A stretch of DNA of 44,089 nt from an uncultured Desulfovibrio sp. (GCA_944327285.1 CALVHG010000017.1:1-44089), one strand, 5' to 3'. Counted from the first letter of the stretch, positions 6,769-23,291 are shown. Program-made: numbers and translations. Notes: a model not told the origin generated them from the letters alone.

Positions 6769-8069
6769 CGGTTGAAACGAATCTCTACCGAACGCGCATG
6801 AGCTTCCAGCCCCTCAAGCCGGGCAAGGGCGGCAATGGCCGCGGCATTGTCCCGCAGGAAGGTGGGAGAAGTCGCCACGATGCTGGTCTTCTTGCAGAAA
6901 TTCTGTACGGACAGGGCGGAAGAAAAACGGGCTGTGCCCAGCGTGGGCAGAACATGGTTGGGCCCGGCGAAATAGTCGCCCACAGGTTCCGGGCTGTGCT
7001 GCCCCATGAAGACCGCGCCCGCATGGCGAATATAGGGCAGGACGCCCCACGGATCGCGCACGCACAACTCCAGATGTTCCGGCGCAACCCGGTTGGCCAC
7101 GGCGACAGCCGTGCCCAGATTGGGAACAACCACGACCGCGCCCCAGTCTTCCAGCGATTTTCCGGCGATGGCGGCCTTGGGCAGAGCGGCGCACTGGCGC
7201 TCCAGCTCTTCCACCAGATACTCGGCCAGACGCGCGTCATCGGTGACGCAGATAGCCGAGGCCAGCGGATCGTGCTCCGCCTGCGAAAGCATGTCGGCGG
7301 CGAGCCAGTTCGGCCGGGCGCTGCTGTCGGCAATGATCAGCACCTCGCTGGGACCGGCCACCATGTCAATGCCGACAGTCCCCTGGACAAGACGCTTGGC
7401 CGTCGCCACATAAATATTACCGGGCCCGGCGATGACATCCACGGGAGCGATGCTTGCCGTGCCATAGGCCAGCGCGCCAATAGCCCAGGCGCCGCCCACG
7501 CGGCAGACCTCGTCAATATCCAGCAAATGGGCCGCCGCAAGAATATGCGGATCCACCGTGCCGTCCTGACGGGGCGGCGTGCAGATCACCACGCGGCGCA
7601 CGCCCGCCACCAGCGCGGGAATGGCGTTCATCAGCAGGCTGGACACCAGCGGCGTGCTGCCGCCCTTGCCCCCCGGCACATACAGGCCCACGCTGTCGAC
7701 GGGCACGACTTTCTGTCCAAGAATGCTGCCGTCCGGACGCGTTTCAAACCAGGACTTTTCCAGCTGATTTTCATGGAAACGCCGGATATTTTCGGCAGCA
7801 AGGCTGATATATTCGCGGCTTTCGGGGGACACGCTGGCCGCGCCCCGCGCTATGTCCTCCGCCGAAAGGCGGATAGGCAGTTCAAAGGATTCGCAGTCAA
7901 ACTGACGCGTATATTCCACAAGAGCGTCGTCGCCCTTTTCACGGACAGCCGACAAAAATTCGCGCACCTGATCTTCCACGGCATTGCCGGGATTATAGCG
8001 GGCGTCAAGCCAGCCGGAAGCCTTGATCCATTCCTGTTCGTTTTGCAGGTGCAACAAACGGCACGTCAT
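6765..8069 (-). CDS. hisD: Histidinol dehydrogenase
   Basis: It carries out the last two steps of histidine synthesis, histidinol to histidine with NAD and zinc. The 434-residue protein has the usual length. Visible hallmarks are VPVDSVGLYVPGGKG, IAGPGNIYVATAKR, the signature block around DMVAGPSEVLIIAD, SQAEHDPLASA (zinc ligand region) and VAPEHLEL with the catalytic Glu-His. The start at 8069 has AGGAGA 6 nt upstream; an in-frame ATG at 8300 is rejected because the added part is arginine-rich and unlike HisD. No other his gene is near. The stop codon TAG is provided at the edge of a family-1 repeat, right after RFNR. Confidence 0.96.
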   Translation of the reverse strand: MTCRLLHLQNEQEWIKASGWLDARYNPGNAVEDQVREFLSAVREKGDDALVEYTRQFDCESFELPIRLSAEDIARGAASVSPESREYISLAAENIRRFHENQLEKSWFETRPDGSILGQKVVPVDSVGLYVPGGKGGSTPLVSSLLMNAIPALVAGVRRVVICTPPRQDGTVDPHILAAAHLLDIDEVCRVGGAWAIGALAYGTASIAPVDVIAGPGNIYVATAKRLVQGTVGIDMVAGPSEVLIIADSSARPNWLAADMLSQAEHDPLASAICVTDDARLAEYLVEELERQCAALPKAAIAGKSLEDWGAVVVVPNLGTAVAVANRVAPEHLELCVRDPWGVLPYIRHAGAVFMGQHSPEPVGDYFAGPNHVLPTLGTARFSSALSVQNFCKKTSIVATSPTFLRDNAAAIAALARLEGLEAHARSVEIRFNR

Positions 8070-8153
8070 GCTTATCTCCTCTCGTTCCTCGGAAAATCGA
8101 GGGCCTCGCGGCCCCTCCCGAAGACGCCTCTTCGCGCCTTGCCGGAGTGAAAA

Positions 8154-8182
8154 AGTATAGCCAAGGACTGTGCTATTGTCGA
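8154..8182 (-). promoter_or_regulatory. Candidate hisD promoter
   Basis: On the minus strand TCGACA (8182-8177) and TATACT (8159-8154) are spaced by 17 bp. Transcription would start near 8147, giving a leader of about 78 nt. The leader part 8097-8140 is GC-rich with several short pairings, but no histidine-rich leader peptide was found. Confidence 0.5.
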
Positions 8183-8257
8183 GGCAAGAAACCTGCCCCC
8201 GCCGGGCCGGGCCTCCCTTGACATCCGCCGCAGAGACTCTTACCTGTGTACAATGCA

Positions 8258-8275
8258 GGGGCGCGTGCGCGCCCC
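8258..8275 (+). promoter_or_regulatory. Perfect GC hairpin just upstream of grpE
   Basis: GGGGCGCG (8258-8265) and CGCGCCCC (8268-8275) pair perfectly around TG, ending 23 nt before the grpE start. No CIRCE sequence and no well-spaced heat-shock promoter are visible. It may be a leader structure or operator for the chaperone gene. Confidence 0.5.
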
Positions 8276-8298
8276 AAATATCCTTTTGGGGGCTAGTC

Positions 8299-8931
8299 AT
8301 GCACCATCAGAACGTGCACAAATCCTATATGAAGGCGGCCAAGGCCGCCAGCGAATGTCCTGAAACGGAAATGTCCGGCGAAGAAGCCCTTGTCGCCGAT
8401 CAGGTTGATCTGGGCGGCGATGCCGCCGCCGGAGAACACGCCGAGAATGCCGCCCTGCCGGAAAATCTCGACGCCCTGTGCAAAGAACATATTTGCCCGC
8501 AGTGCGACGTCAAGACCGAGGCCGACGAGCAGCGTCTGCGCGCCGCGGCGGAAATGGAAAACTTCAAGAAGCGTCTGGCGCGCGAGCATGAAGAAATGTC
8601 GCGCTATGCCGCCGAAAAGGTGCTGCGCGACCTCCTGCCCGCACTGGACAACCTCGACCTCGCTCTTCAGTACGGCAGCCAGAACGAAGCCTGCCGCGAT
8701 ATGATGCAGGGCGTGGCCATGACCCGCAAGCAGCTGCTCGAAGCCGTGGCCAAACACGGACTGGCCCCCGTGGGCGTCGAAGGCGAAGCCTTTACCCCCG
8801 AACTCCACGAGGCCGTGGGCTTCGACTGCCGCCCCGATATGGAAGCAAACGCCGTGGCCCGCGTCCTCCAGAGCGGCTATAAGCTCGGCGACCGCCTCCT
8901 CCGCCCCGCTAAAGTTATGATCAATCAGTAA
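8299..8931 (+). CDS. grpE: Nucleotide exchange factor GrpE
   Basis: It releases ADP from the chaperone DnaK. The 210-residue protein has an acidic, variable N terminus (1-70), a long helix with EMENFKKRLAREHEEMSRYAAEKVLRD split over about 85-115, then LLPALDNLDLAL and the C-terminal beta domain with GVEGEAFTPELHEAV and VLQSGYKLGDRLLRPAKVMI. The start is uncertain: ATG 8299 follows a weak GGGGGC site, and ATG 8329 is a second option. A Cys pair (CPQC) sits in the N-terminal part at about 73-76, which is not typical of GrpE. No dnaK, hrcA or dnaJ is adjacent. It diverges from hisD. Confidence 0.93.
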   Translation: MHHQNVHKSYMKAAKAASECPETEMSGEEALVADQVDLGGDAAAGEHAENAALPENLDALCKEHICPQCDVKTEADEQRLRAAAEMENFKKRLAREHEEMSRYAAEKVLRDLLPALDNLDLALQYGSQNEACRDMMQGVAMTRKQLLEAVAKHGLAPVGVEGEAFTPELHEAVGFDCRPDMEANAVARVLQSGYKLGDRLLRPAKVMINQ

Positions 8932-8937
8932 GAGAAT

Positions 8938-9018
8938 TTGGGGGAGAGGGACCCCCTCTGCTGGCGCGAGCGGGGTTCCCTCTCCCCCAAGCCCCCTCTC
9001 CCTCCCCAGCGCGCTTTA
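8938..9018 (-). repeat. Family-2 repeat, deletion derivative (copy 2)
   Basis: In reverse orientation it has the family-2 lead AAAGCGCGCTGGGG, the G-rich tract and an outer stem (8938-8956 with 8972-8990), but the core with GGCCGCAGGCC and TGCCCGT is missing. The stem sequence differs from other copies on both arms (GGAGAGGGA with TCCCTCTCC). It begins 7 bp after the grpE stop codon. Confidence 0.7.
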
Positions 9019-9086
9019 TTCCGGAAGATGCCGAGGAGTGGGAACGCCGTCGCTTTTCCTGCAACAACCGTCCCCCGGAAACACGA

Positions 9087-9129
9087 CAAAAAACACGCCC
9101 GCACGTCAAACAACGTGCGGGCGTGTTTT
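9087..9129. terminator. Bidirectional terminator between grpE and rpoC
   Basis: A perfect 16-bp stem (9090-9105 with 9114-9129) with an 8-nt loop is flanked by an A run on the left and ends in TTTT on the right. It separates convergent grpE and rpoC. Confidence 0.9.
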
Positions 9130-9254
9130 CTATGCAGCATTTTTTCAAGCAGATTTCACGGAAAAAGCCAAAAATCAGACCAGCTTTCCCTATAAACCGG
9201 GGACGGTTGCCGAAAGGAGAGCCACGGAGTCCCCGCAGCGCCTCATTCACCTGA

Positions 9255-9405
9255 ATAAAGCGCGTTTGGGGAGGGATGGGGGTCTGGGGGAAGGGAATCC
9301 CTTTGCGCGCCCCAGCGAGCGACCCAACGGGCGGCCGCAGGCCGTGCCCGTTGCGACGCAGGAAGCTACGGGCATCGACAGCAACGCAAGGGGTTCCCTT
9401 CCCCC
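9255..9405 (+). repeat. Family-2 repeat (copy 3)
   Basis: It has the full architecture: lead ATAAAGCGCG, G-rich tract, outer stem 9286-9306 with 9385-9405, GCGGCC/GGCCG core and TGCCCGT/ACGGGCA inner stem. The outer stem differs in sequence from copy 1 and copy 5 but still pairs. It ends about 40 bp from the rpoC stop. The remaining bases of the 517-bp grpE-rpoC gap (about 9130-9254) show nothing recognisable. Confidence 0.8.
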
Positions 9406-9448
9406 AGTCTCTATCTATTCCAGACCCCCGCCCCTCGTCAGCTCTGGA

Positions 9449-13618
<4,170 letters not shown>

Positions 13619-13671
13619 ATAATTACCTTAGCTTGTCGAAAGCTGGTTAGAATCGTTGTCGGCAGGAAATG

Positions 13672-13698
13672 TCCGGGGAAGGGCTGCCCTTCCCCGGA
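13672..13698 (-). promoter_or_regulatory. Perfect hairpin in the rpoB-rpoC spacer
   Basis: TCCGGGGAAGGG (13672-13683) and its complement (13687-13698) form a 12-bp stem with a 3-nt loop, 6 nt after the rpoB stop codon. No T run follows in the direction of transcription, so it is not an ordinary terminator. RNA processing or protection of the rpoB 3' end is possible. Confidence 0.65.
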
Positions 13699-13704
13699 GC
13701 GGCA

Positions 13705-17988
<4,284 letters not shown>

Positions 17989-18299
17989 GAGTACCTCAAA
18001 AGGTGGCGGTTGCGCTTCGGCTGGCGGGCGACGGGAAACTTCTTCCGTATCGCGCGCCGTCAGGTACGTGGCTGTGATGCGAAGCACCCCTCTTGCCGCA
18101 TCACGGGGCCGTAACAGGGATCGCCTGCGTCGGCTGGGGCGGATTCCACGAAGCGTGCCGCGATCCGAAGCGTGTGTCTTCTTCGACCGTACGCGCCCCG
18201 AAGGGTCGCGCATAATTGCGCAGCAGGCCTGCCTGCTGTACAAAAAATTCAACGCAATTCAGGAGAGAAAAATAACGCCTGGCTGTAAACACGCATAAA

Positions 18300-18349
18300 A
18301 ACGACAAAAAACCACCGTCCGTTTACACGGACAAAGCGGCCTTGTCGTT
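18300..18349 (-). promoter_or_regulatory. Attenuator-like structure in the rpoB leader
   Basis: On the minus strand GTCCGT-GTAA-ACGGAC (18332-18317) is followed by GGTGG and six T (18311-18306), which resembles an intrinsic terminator. A competing outer stem, AACGACAA with TTGTCGTT (18349-18342 with 18307-18300), would take up the T run. The two folds are mutually exclusive at the T run. Regulation of rpoBC by this structure is inference. It could also be a leftover terminator of a lost upstream gene. Confidence 0.45.
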
Positions 18350-18427
18350 CAGAAATACTGGATATGTCGTGTCGCCAGATAAAAACTTGCCAGCGTTACT
18401 CTCCCTCTCGGCGTGTCGATGTCCCAT

Positions 18428-18456
18428 TCTATAGACCAAAAGACGACGACAGGCAA
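18428..18456 (-). promoter_or_regulatory. Candidate rpoB promoter
   Basis: TTGCCT (18456-18451) and TATAGA (18433-18428) on the minus strand are 17 bp apart. This would give a leader of about 430 nt before rpoB, containing the attenuator-like fold. No open reading frame resembling a ribosomal protein is in the 641-bp gap 17989-18629. Confidence 0.4.
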
Positions 18457-18511
18457 GAAAAAACTCCCTGCCGCGCGGCCCATAAATTTGTAATATTTCG
18501 GTTCAAAAAAC

Positions 18512-18540
18512 TTTACAAAAATTTTTGACTGCCCTATAGT
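18512..18540 (+). promoter_or_regulatory. Candidate porin promoter
   Basis: TTTACA (18512-18517) and TATAGT (18535-18540) are exactly 17 bp apart, with an AT-rich upstream stretch (18481-18511) like an UP element. The expected start near 18547 gives a leader of about 83 nt. This fits a highly expressed outer-membrane protein. Confidence 0.6.
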
Positions 18541-18629
18541 GCTTCCCATCCGCAGTGAGGGGACTTCGGATACCTGCCGCCGTGACGGTCGGCGTTTTTT
18601 CTTAACTCCCACGGAAGGACTTTATTTCC

Positions 18630-20165
18630 ATGAAACGTATCATGACGCTCGCCCTGGCTGCCGCCATGGTGTTCGGCGCGGCGACCGGCGCTTCCGCCAT
18701 CGACTTCAAAGCTTCCGGCCAGTGGCTGTTCGGCGTAGCCGCTGGCGACGGCAGCTTCGTCAACAAGCACAACGGACACCATTCCGATACCAGAGATATT
18801 TTCTTTGCCGGGCAGCGTCTGCGTACCCAGATTGATGCCGTAGCCTCCGAAGCTCTTTCCGGCACCGTCTATTTTGAAATCGGCGACCAGACCTGGGGCG
18901 AAGGCAGCAGCGGCGGCGCCATGGGCGCCGACGGCACCGTGGTGGAAGTAAAGCGCGCCTACCTCGACTGGGTTGTGCCCAATACCGATCTGAAGATCCG
19001 CATGGGCATTCAGGGCCTGACCCTGCCTAACGTGGCCGGCGGCAGCGCCATTGCCGATACCGACGCGGCCGGCATCACCGCCAGCTATCAGTTCAACGAC
19101 AACGTGGGCCTTACCGTGCTGTGGTCCCGTCCCGTCAATGATAATTTCAGCGGCAACTACGACGGCCGTCATACCAACTACCTTGACAACATCGACCTCT
19201 TCGCCGTGTCTCTGCCCTTGAGCTTTGAAGGCGTGTCCGCTACGCCCTGGGTCATGTACGGCATGCGGGGTAAGAACGCCCTCGTTACCGGTCCGGCTCA
19301 AAAGAGCTTCCTCAATACCAAGGACGGCTCCGTGGTCGATACCCTGACCAGCCGCTTTGCCGGTCTGAACACTGTTGACGACGACCTGTCCTCCCATACC
19401 TCCAAGGCCTACGGCTCCCTGTTCTGGGCCGGTCTGCCCATCAAGGTGACGGCTTTTGATCCTCTGAACATTGAAGTGGATCTCAACTACGGCTATGCCG
19501 AAAAAATGGGCCGCTACACGGTCAACAAGCGCGGCGGTCTGGACGGCACCGTTCGTGCCTCCACCAAGCGCGAAGGCTGGCTCGCCAAGGCCCTTGTCGA
19601 ATACAAGATGGACTGGGGCACGCCCGGTATCTTCGGCTGGTATGCTTCCGGCGATGACGGCAACGTCAAGAACGGCTCCGAGCGCATGCCCTCCCTGTCG
19701 CCCTGCCCCACCTTCACCAGCATGATGGGCGCCGCCGGCATCGACTGGAACCCCACCTGGACCCTGTACGAACGCAGCAACAACTATGACGGCAGCTGGG
19801 GCGTCGGTCTGCGCATCGCCGACATGAGCTTTGTGGACGATCTGAAGCACACCTTCATCGCCGCCTACCGCGGCGGCACCAACAGCCCGGGCATGGTCAA
19901 GTACATGAAGAACGGCATTGCCTGGAACGAAAGCACCCTGACCGGCAACTCCGTGGAAGGTCCCTACCTGACCACCAACGACGGCCTGCTGGAATTCAAC
20001 CTGCTCAACTCCTGGCAGATCTACGAAAACCTGCAGATGCACTTCGACCTGGCCTATGTCGTGAATATGATCGACAAGGACACCTGGAATCGTTCCTTCA
20101 TGAACGACAGCTTCTCCAAGCAGGACGCCTGGAAAGCCCAGCTCACCTTCGCTTACAGCTTCTAG
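18630..20165 (+). CDS. Outer-membrane porin, Desulfovibrio homotrimeric type
   Basis: It probably forms a general diffusion pore in the outer membrane. The 511-residue protein begins with a clear signal peptide (MKRIMTLALAAAMVFGAATG, cleavage after ASA at about 23). The mature part starts IDFKASGQWLFGV and is made of short amphipathic strands rich in aromatic and Gly/Asp/Asn residues. It ends LTFAYSF, the terminal Phe used for barrel assembly. The start region, the RTQIDAVASE segment and the overall length fit the abundant trimeric porins of Desulfovibrio. GGAAGG lies about 11 nt before ATG 18630. It has a strong candidate promoter and two successive downstream hairpins. Codon use is noticeably biased toward C-ending codons, as in highly expressed genes. 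Substrate preference cannot be read from the sequence. Confidence 0.88.
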   Translation: MKRIMTLALAAAMVFGAATGASAIDFKASGQWLFGVAAGDGSFVNKHNGHHSDTRDIFFAGQRLRTQIDAVASEALSGTVYFEIGDQTWGEGSSGGAMGADGTVVEVKRAYLDWVVPNTDLKIRMGIQGLTLPNVAGGSAIADTDAAGITASYQFNDNVGLTVLWSRPVNDNFSGNYDGRHTNYLDNIDLFAVSLPLSFEGVSATPWVMYGMRGKNALVTGPAQKSFLNTKDGSVVDTLTSRFAGLNTVDDDLSSHTSKAYGSLFWAGLPIKVTAFDPLNIEVDLNYGYAEKMGRYTVNKRGGLDGTVRASTKREGWLAKALVEYKMDWGTPGIFGWYASGDDGNVKNGSERMPSLSPCPTFTSMMGAAGIDWNPTWTLYERSNNYDGSWGVGLRIADMSFVDDLKHTFIAAYRGGTNSPGMVKYMKNGIAWNESTLTGNSVEGPYLTTNDGLLEFNLLNSWQIYENLQMHFDLAYVVNMIDKDTWNRSFMNDSFSKQDAWKAQLTFAYSF

Positions 20166-20172
20166 CCTGAAA

Positions 20173-20242
20173 GGGCGCGGCCTTCCCGCGCCCTCCAGAT
20201 AGCGCAAGGACGCCGCCCCTTCTGGGACGGCGTCCTTTTTTA
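20173..20242 (+). terminator. Double hairpin terminator after the porin
   Basis: The first hairpin is GGGCGCGG with CCGCGCCC (20173-20180, 20186-20193). The second, AAGGACGCCG with CGGCGTCCTT (20206-20215, 20228-20237), is followed by a T run. It begins 8 bp after the porin stop. The second hairpin is a strong intrinsic terminator. Confidence 0.9.
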
Positions 20243-20311
20243 TGCGTAACGAAAAAACTCGCTGCCATATTGGCGGGAACAGAAAACAACGCCCAGACGA
20301 CAGCACTTTCC

Positions 20312-20454
20312 GAGCATTTTCAGTTTGAAACGCTGTGCATTTCAAACCATACGGCCTGTCGTTTCGCGGAAAAAACGCGGTTTTTCCGCTCACTTTGGGG
20401 TGGGCGACATTGTGCCGCCTCGCGTTTTCCCTTTTTCAAAGGAAAAAACGCTCC
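20312..20454 (+). repeat. Family-1 repeat, full length (copy 6)
   Basis: It runs from GAGCATTTTCAG to ACGCTCCTC with all four hairpins. Hairpin 3 is degraded (GGGTGGGCGACATTGTGCCGCC in place of GGGCGGCGC...), and hairpin 4 reads GCGTTTTCC with GGAAAAAACGC. It lies between the convergent porin and the possible PilZ-like gene. A second short hairpin (GCGGGAA 20511-20517 with TTCCCGC 20538-20544) follows and may end the minus-strand gene. Confidence 0.85.
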
Positions 20455-20550
20455 TCAAAAGAGGAAAGTCCCAGGCGGCGAAATTGTCCGCCCACGAAAC
20501 GACTATGAAAGCGGGAACAACATCTGGAAAAACGTTCTTCCCGCATACCG

Positions 20551-21498
20551 TCAGGAACGGGAAGATGCCAGGCCTTCCGCCATTTCCCGCACAAGACGAT
20601 AGAGCCGCTTGGACCCCTTGCGATCGAGCGGCAGCCATTGCAACTTCATATCGTCGTCCAGCTTCAAGCTGCGTTCAAATTTCAGCTGCATGAGCGCGCC
20701 GCCGCCATCCATTCTGTTGACGGCTATCTTCCTGGCCTGGAAAATAAAAATATTCTGACGATTGCCGAAATGCGGAATGAAAAGCACGAGGAAATTTTCA
20801 AAGCTCCGCGCCCACTGGGCAGCCATACCGGGAGACAAGAGGAAGGTCGCGCCAGTGGGGGACATCGTATGCAGGCGCGGCGTATCCTTGTCATCTTCCG
20901 CAGTCTGTCGCAGCAAAGCCCGCAGCGCCTGAAGCGTGCGCGGCAACGCGTTCACCAGCACAAGGCGCGAAGAGGAAGGGCAGGAACAGTCAATGAGCGC
21001 CGGAGGGTCTATAACGGGACGCACGCTCGGCCGACGCAGCAGGCCCACAATCAGCCGGAGACCGTCCGCTCTGCGCTGCAGCTCCCGAATGGTCCCCGTG
21101 CCTGATACCTCCAGACGCGCGTCCTCTTCCTGAATCGTGAAGGTATACGAACAGAAATCCGAAGCCAGAAGCAACTCCGGCGGCGCATCCACAAGCTGCA
21201 GAGTCAGCGGATCTTCGCGCAGGACCTGCGCGCTCAGGAACTGTTCCTCCGTTTGTCCGACAACGTTCTCCGTACGACAGGAAAGGCGGATCCGCAGCTT
21301 CTGTTCGCGCGCCGCGCGAAAGACGTCGTGACGGCGGGAACGCCAGAGATTAACGCGGCCTTCTTCCTCCCCCGCTTCGCCAGCGTCCCCCATGGTCATG
21401 AGACGCAAGATTTCCGAAATCTGCTCCTTGAGCTCCGAAACTTGGTTACGCCAGAGCGTCACCTTGTCGTTTCCCAGAATAAAATGATGCGCTTTCAT
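20551..21498 (-). CDS. Conserved protein, possibly PilZ/YcgR-like
   Basis: The function is not firmly recognised. The 315-residue soluble protein has an N-terminal helical stretch (1-40), a beta-rich middle (about 60-150) and a C-terminal beta-rich part (about 210-300) with MSPTGATFLLSPGMAAQW and RMDGGGALMQLKFE. The two-part layout and the short S-x-x-G-A and G-G-A-L-M-Q turns resemble YcgR-N plus PilZ, a cyclic-di-GMP sensor for motility. A proper RxxxR motif is not visible (closest is RRPSVRP), so binding may be lost or the assignment wrong. It follows the gamma-glutamyltransferase gene by 42 bp on the same strand and may be co-transcribed. The start codon has no clear ribosome site, so the N terminus is uncertain. 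Confidence 0.45.
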   Translation of the reverse strand: MKAHHFILGNDKVTLWRNQVSELKEQISEILRLMTMGDAGEAGEEEGRVNLWRSRRHDVFRAAREQKLRIRLSCRTENVVGQTEEQFLSAQVLREDPLTLQLVDAPPELLLASDFCSYTFTIQEEDARLEVSGTGTIRELQRRADGLRLIVGLLRRPSVRPVIDPPALIDCSCPSSSRLVLVNALPRTLQALRALLRQTAEDDKDTPRLHTMSPTGATFLLSPGMAAQWARSFENFLVLFIPHFGNRQNIFIFQARKIAVNRMDGGGALMQLKFERSLKLDDDMKLQWLPLDRKGSKRLYRLVREMAEGLASSRS

Positions 21499-21540
21499 GT
21501 GGCAGGCCCGGAGAGGATGGAAAGATGTTCGTCAGAGAAG

Positions 21541-23196
21541 TTACCAGCCCGCGGCAATACCGTCGCCCCGCGGATCCGCCGCACCCCAGAGGAACGTCGT
21601 TTCAGGATGTCGCCAGATAGCGCCCGCATGGCCCATGACATCATTAAACGCCGTCGTAACAGCCACGTCATGCCCGCGACGTCGCAATTCCTCGACAACG
21701 GACATCTCAATACGGGACTCCAGACGAATATTGTTGACGGCCTCACCCCAGGAACGCCCATAGAGCCAGCGGGGAGCGCAGACGGCTTCCTGCGGCATCA
21801 TACCAAAATCCATGATGCGCGTCACCAGCGCCGCCTGTGTCTGCGGCTGCCCTTCGCCGCCCATAGTGCCGTAAATGAGACGCGGCACGCCGCCGTCAAG
21901 CAGCATGGGGGGATTCAGCGTGTGGAAGGGACGCTTTCCCGGAGCCAGACAGTTGGGGCTGGCCGGATCAAGAGAGAAAAAGCAGCCGCGATTCTGCAAC
22001 AGGACACCAGTATTTCCGGCAACGATACCGGAGCCGAAATCATGATAGACGCTCTGGATCATGGAAACGGCCGTGCCCTGCGCATCCACAACGCCAAGCC
22101 AGATGGTGTCGCCATGCGGGTCCAGAGGCGTCACAGAAGCTGCCGCCCGGCGCATATCGATACGCGCCGCCTGCGCCGCGGCGTGCGCCGGAGACAAAAG
22201 TTCCGCCAGCGGAATTTCCGTAAATTCAGGATCGCCAAGGTAGCGATCGCGATCGGCAAAGGCCAGCTTCGTGGCTTCTATCATCAGATGATAGTAATCG
22301 GCGGTGCCTTCCCCCAGCGCGCGCACATCGACCTGTGACAGAATGCCGAGGAGGGCCAGAGAGGCCATCCCCTGACTGTTGGGAGGACAGTTCAGCACCG
22401 AAAAGCCCCGGTAGTTCACGCGCAGCGGCTCCTGCCAGTCGGCATGATGCGCGGCAAAATCCTCTTCCGCCAGCAGCCCGCCGCTTGTCCGCATATCTGC
22501 GGCAATACGGGCGGCGATATCGCCTTCATAAAAAGCCCGCCAGCCCTCGCGCGCCAGCTGGCGCAGCGTTGCCGCCAGCTCCGGCTGACGCAAATTCCGG
22601 CCTATGGCGCAAATATCCCCTTCCGCCGCGCAGAAAATTTTGCGAAAACCGGCAAAGCGCTGCAAGTTGCGGCTTTCCCCGGCATCCGTGCGCGTGTCCT
22701 CCCGCAGCCATTGCGACAGCGAAGAAGCCATGGGCACGCCCTCTTCCGCATAAGCAATGGCGTCTTCCAGCAGGTCCGCCCACGAAAGGCGCGTCCCCAG
22801 CGCGTCGCGGCTGTAGGCGTAGGCCTCCCCCCAGCCGGAAACCATGCCGGGAACCGTAATGGCAGACAGCCAGCCCCGCGTGGGAATACCCCCCAGAGTC
22901 GCGAACATTTCCCGGCTCGCGGATCGCGCCGCGCGACCGCTGGCATTAAGGGCCCGGCTTTCCCCGCGCGCCGTATCGTGCACAAGCCAGAAGGCGTCGC
23001 CCCCCAACCCGCACATCTGCGGATAGACCACAGACAACACGGCTCCGGCGGCAATGGCGGCATCTACGGCCGTGCCGCCTCTGCGCAAAATGGCCAGGCC
23101 GCTCTGGGACGCCAGATAATGCGGCGTGGTAATCATGCCGTGCCCCGCGACCGGATTGGTCCGCCGCGCGATGGTCTCGTGCTCGGAAAGGTTCAT
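21541..23196 (-). CDS. Gamma-glutamyltransferase family Ntn-hydrolase
   Basis: This family hydrolyses or transfers gamma-glutamyl groups, or acts as an amidohydrolase in some branches. The 551-residue precursor has RRTNPVAGHGMITTPH and the GGTAVDAAIAAG signature at the start, CGLGGDAFWLV, NCPPNSQGMASLALL, and an autocleavage site before the nucleophile Thr in HGDTIWLGVVDAQG. The small-subunit GG turn (YGTMGGEGQPQTQ) is present. The site reads DTIWLGVVD instead of the TTHxSVVD of classical periplasmic GGT, and no signal peptide is seen, so it belongs to a cytoplasmic-type branch (YwrD/oxamate-amidohydrolase-like). The start at 23196 has GGGAG upstream; 34 extra codons to 23298 are rejected as they run into a repeat. 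Confidence 0.85.
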   Translation of the reverse strand: MNLSEHETIARRTNPVAGHGMITTPHYLASQSGLAILRRGGTAVDAAIAAGAVLSVVYPQMCGLGGDAFWLVHDTARGESRALNASGRAARSASREMFATLGGIPTRGWLSAITVPGMVSGWGEAYAYSRDALGTRLSWADLLEDAIAYAEEGVPMASSLSQWLREDTRTDAGESRNLQRFAGFRKIFCAAEGDICAIGRNLRQPELAATLRQLAREGWRAFYEGDIAARIAADMRTSGGLLAEEDFAAHHADWQEPLRVNYRGFSVLNCPPNSQGMASLALLGILSQVDVRALGEGTADYYHLMIEATKLAFADRDRYLGDPEFTEIPLAELLSPAHAAAQAARIDMRRAAASVTPLDPHGDTIWLGVVDAQGTAVSMIQSVYHDFGSGIVAGNTGVLLQNRGCFFSLDPASPNCLAPGKRPFHTLNPPMLLDGGVPRLIYGTMGGEGQPQTQAALVTRIMDFGMMPQEAVCAPRWLYGRSWGEAVNNIRLESRIEMSVVEELRRRGHDVAVTTAFNDVMGHAGAIWRHPETTFLWGAADPRGDGIAAGW

Positions 23197-23291
23197 GGCA
23201 ACTCCCGTCAATGGTGACAGTATGCTGGAGAAGGCGTCTCCAGTCAGAGGCGAATTCCGTTCAGGCCGGGAAAGCGAAAGACGTTTCTTTA

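Noticed and set aside
8218..8254. TTGACA and TACAAT upstream of grpE as a promoter
   Set aside because: The boxes are 25 bp apart, too far for the main sigma factor; no better pair was found.
8070..8298. CIRCE or sigma-32-type heat-shock element before grpE
   Set aside because: No TTAGCACTC/GAGTGCTAA pair and no properly spaced CTTGAA/CCCCAT pair is present.
17989..18252. 88-codon N-terminal extension of rpoB
   Set aside because: It is arginine-rich, has no ribosome site, and [11 protein letters not shown] at 17988 is the normal RpoB start.
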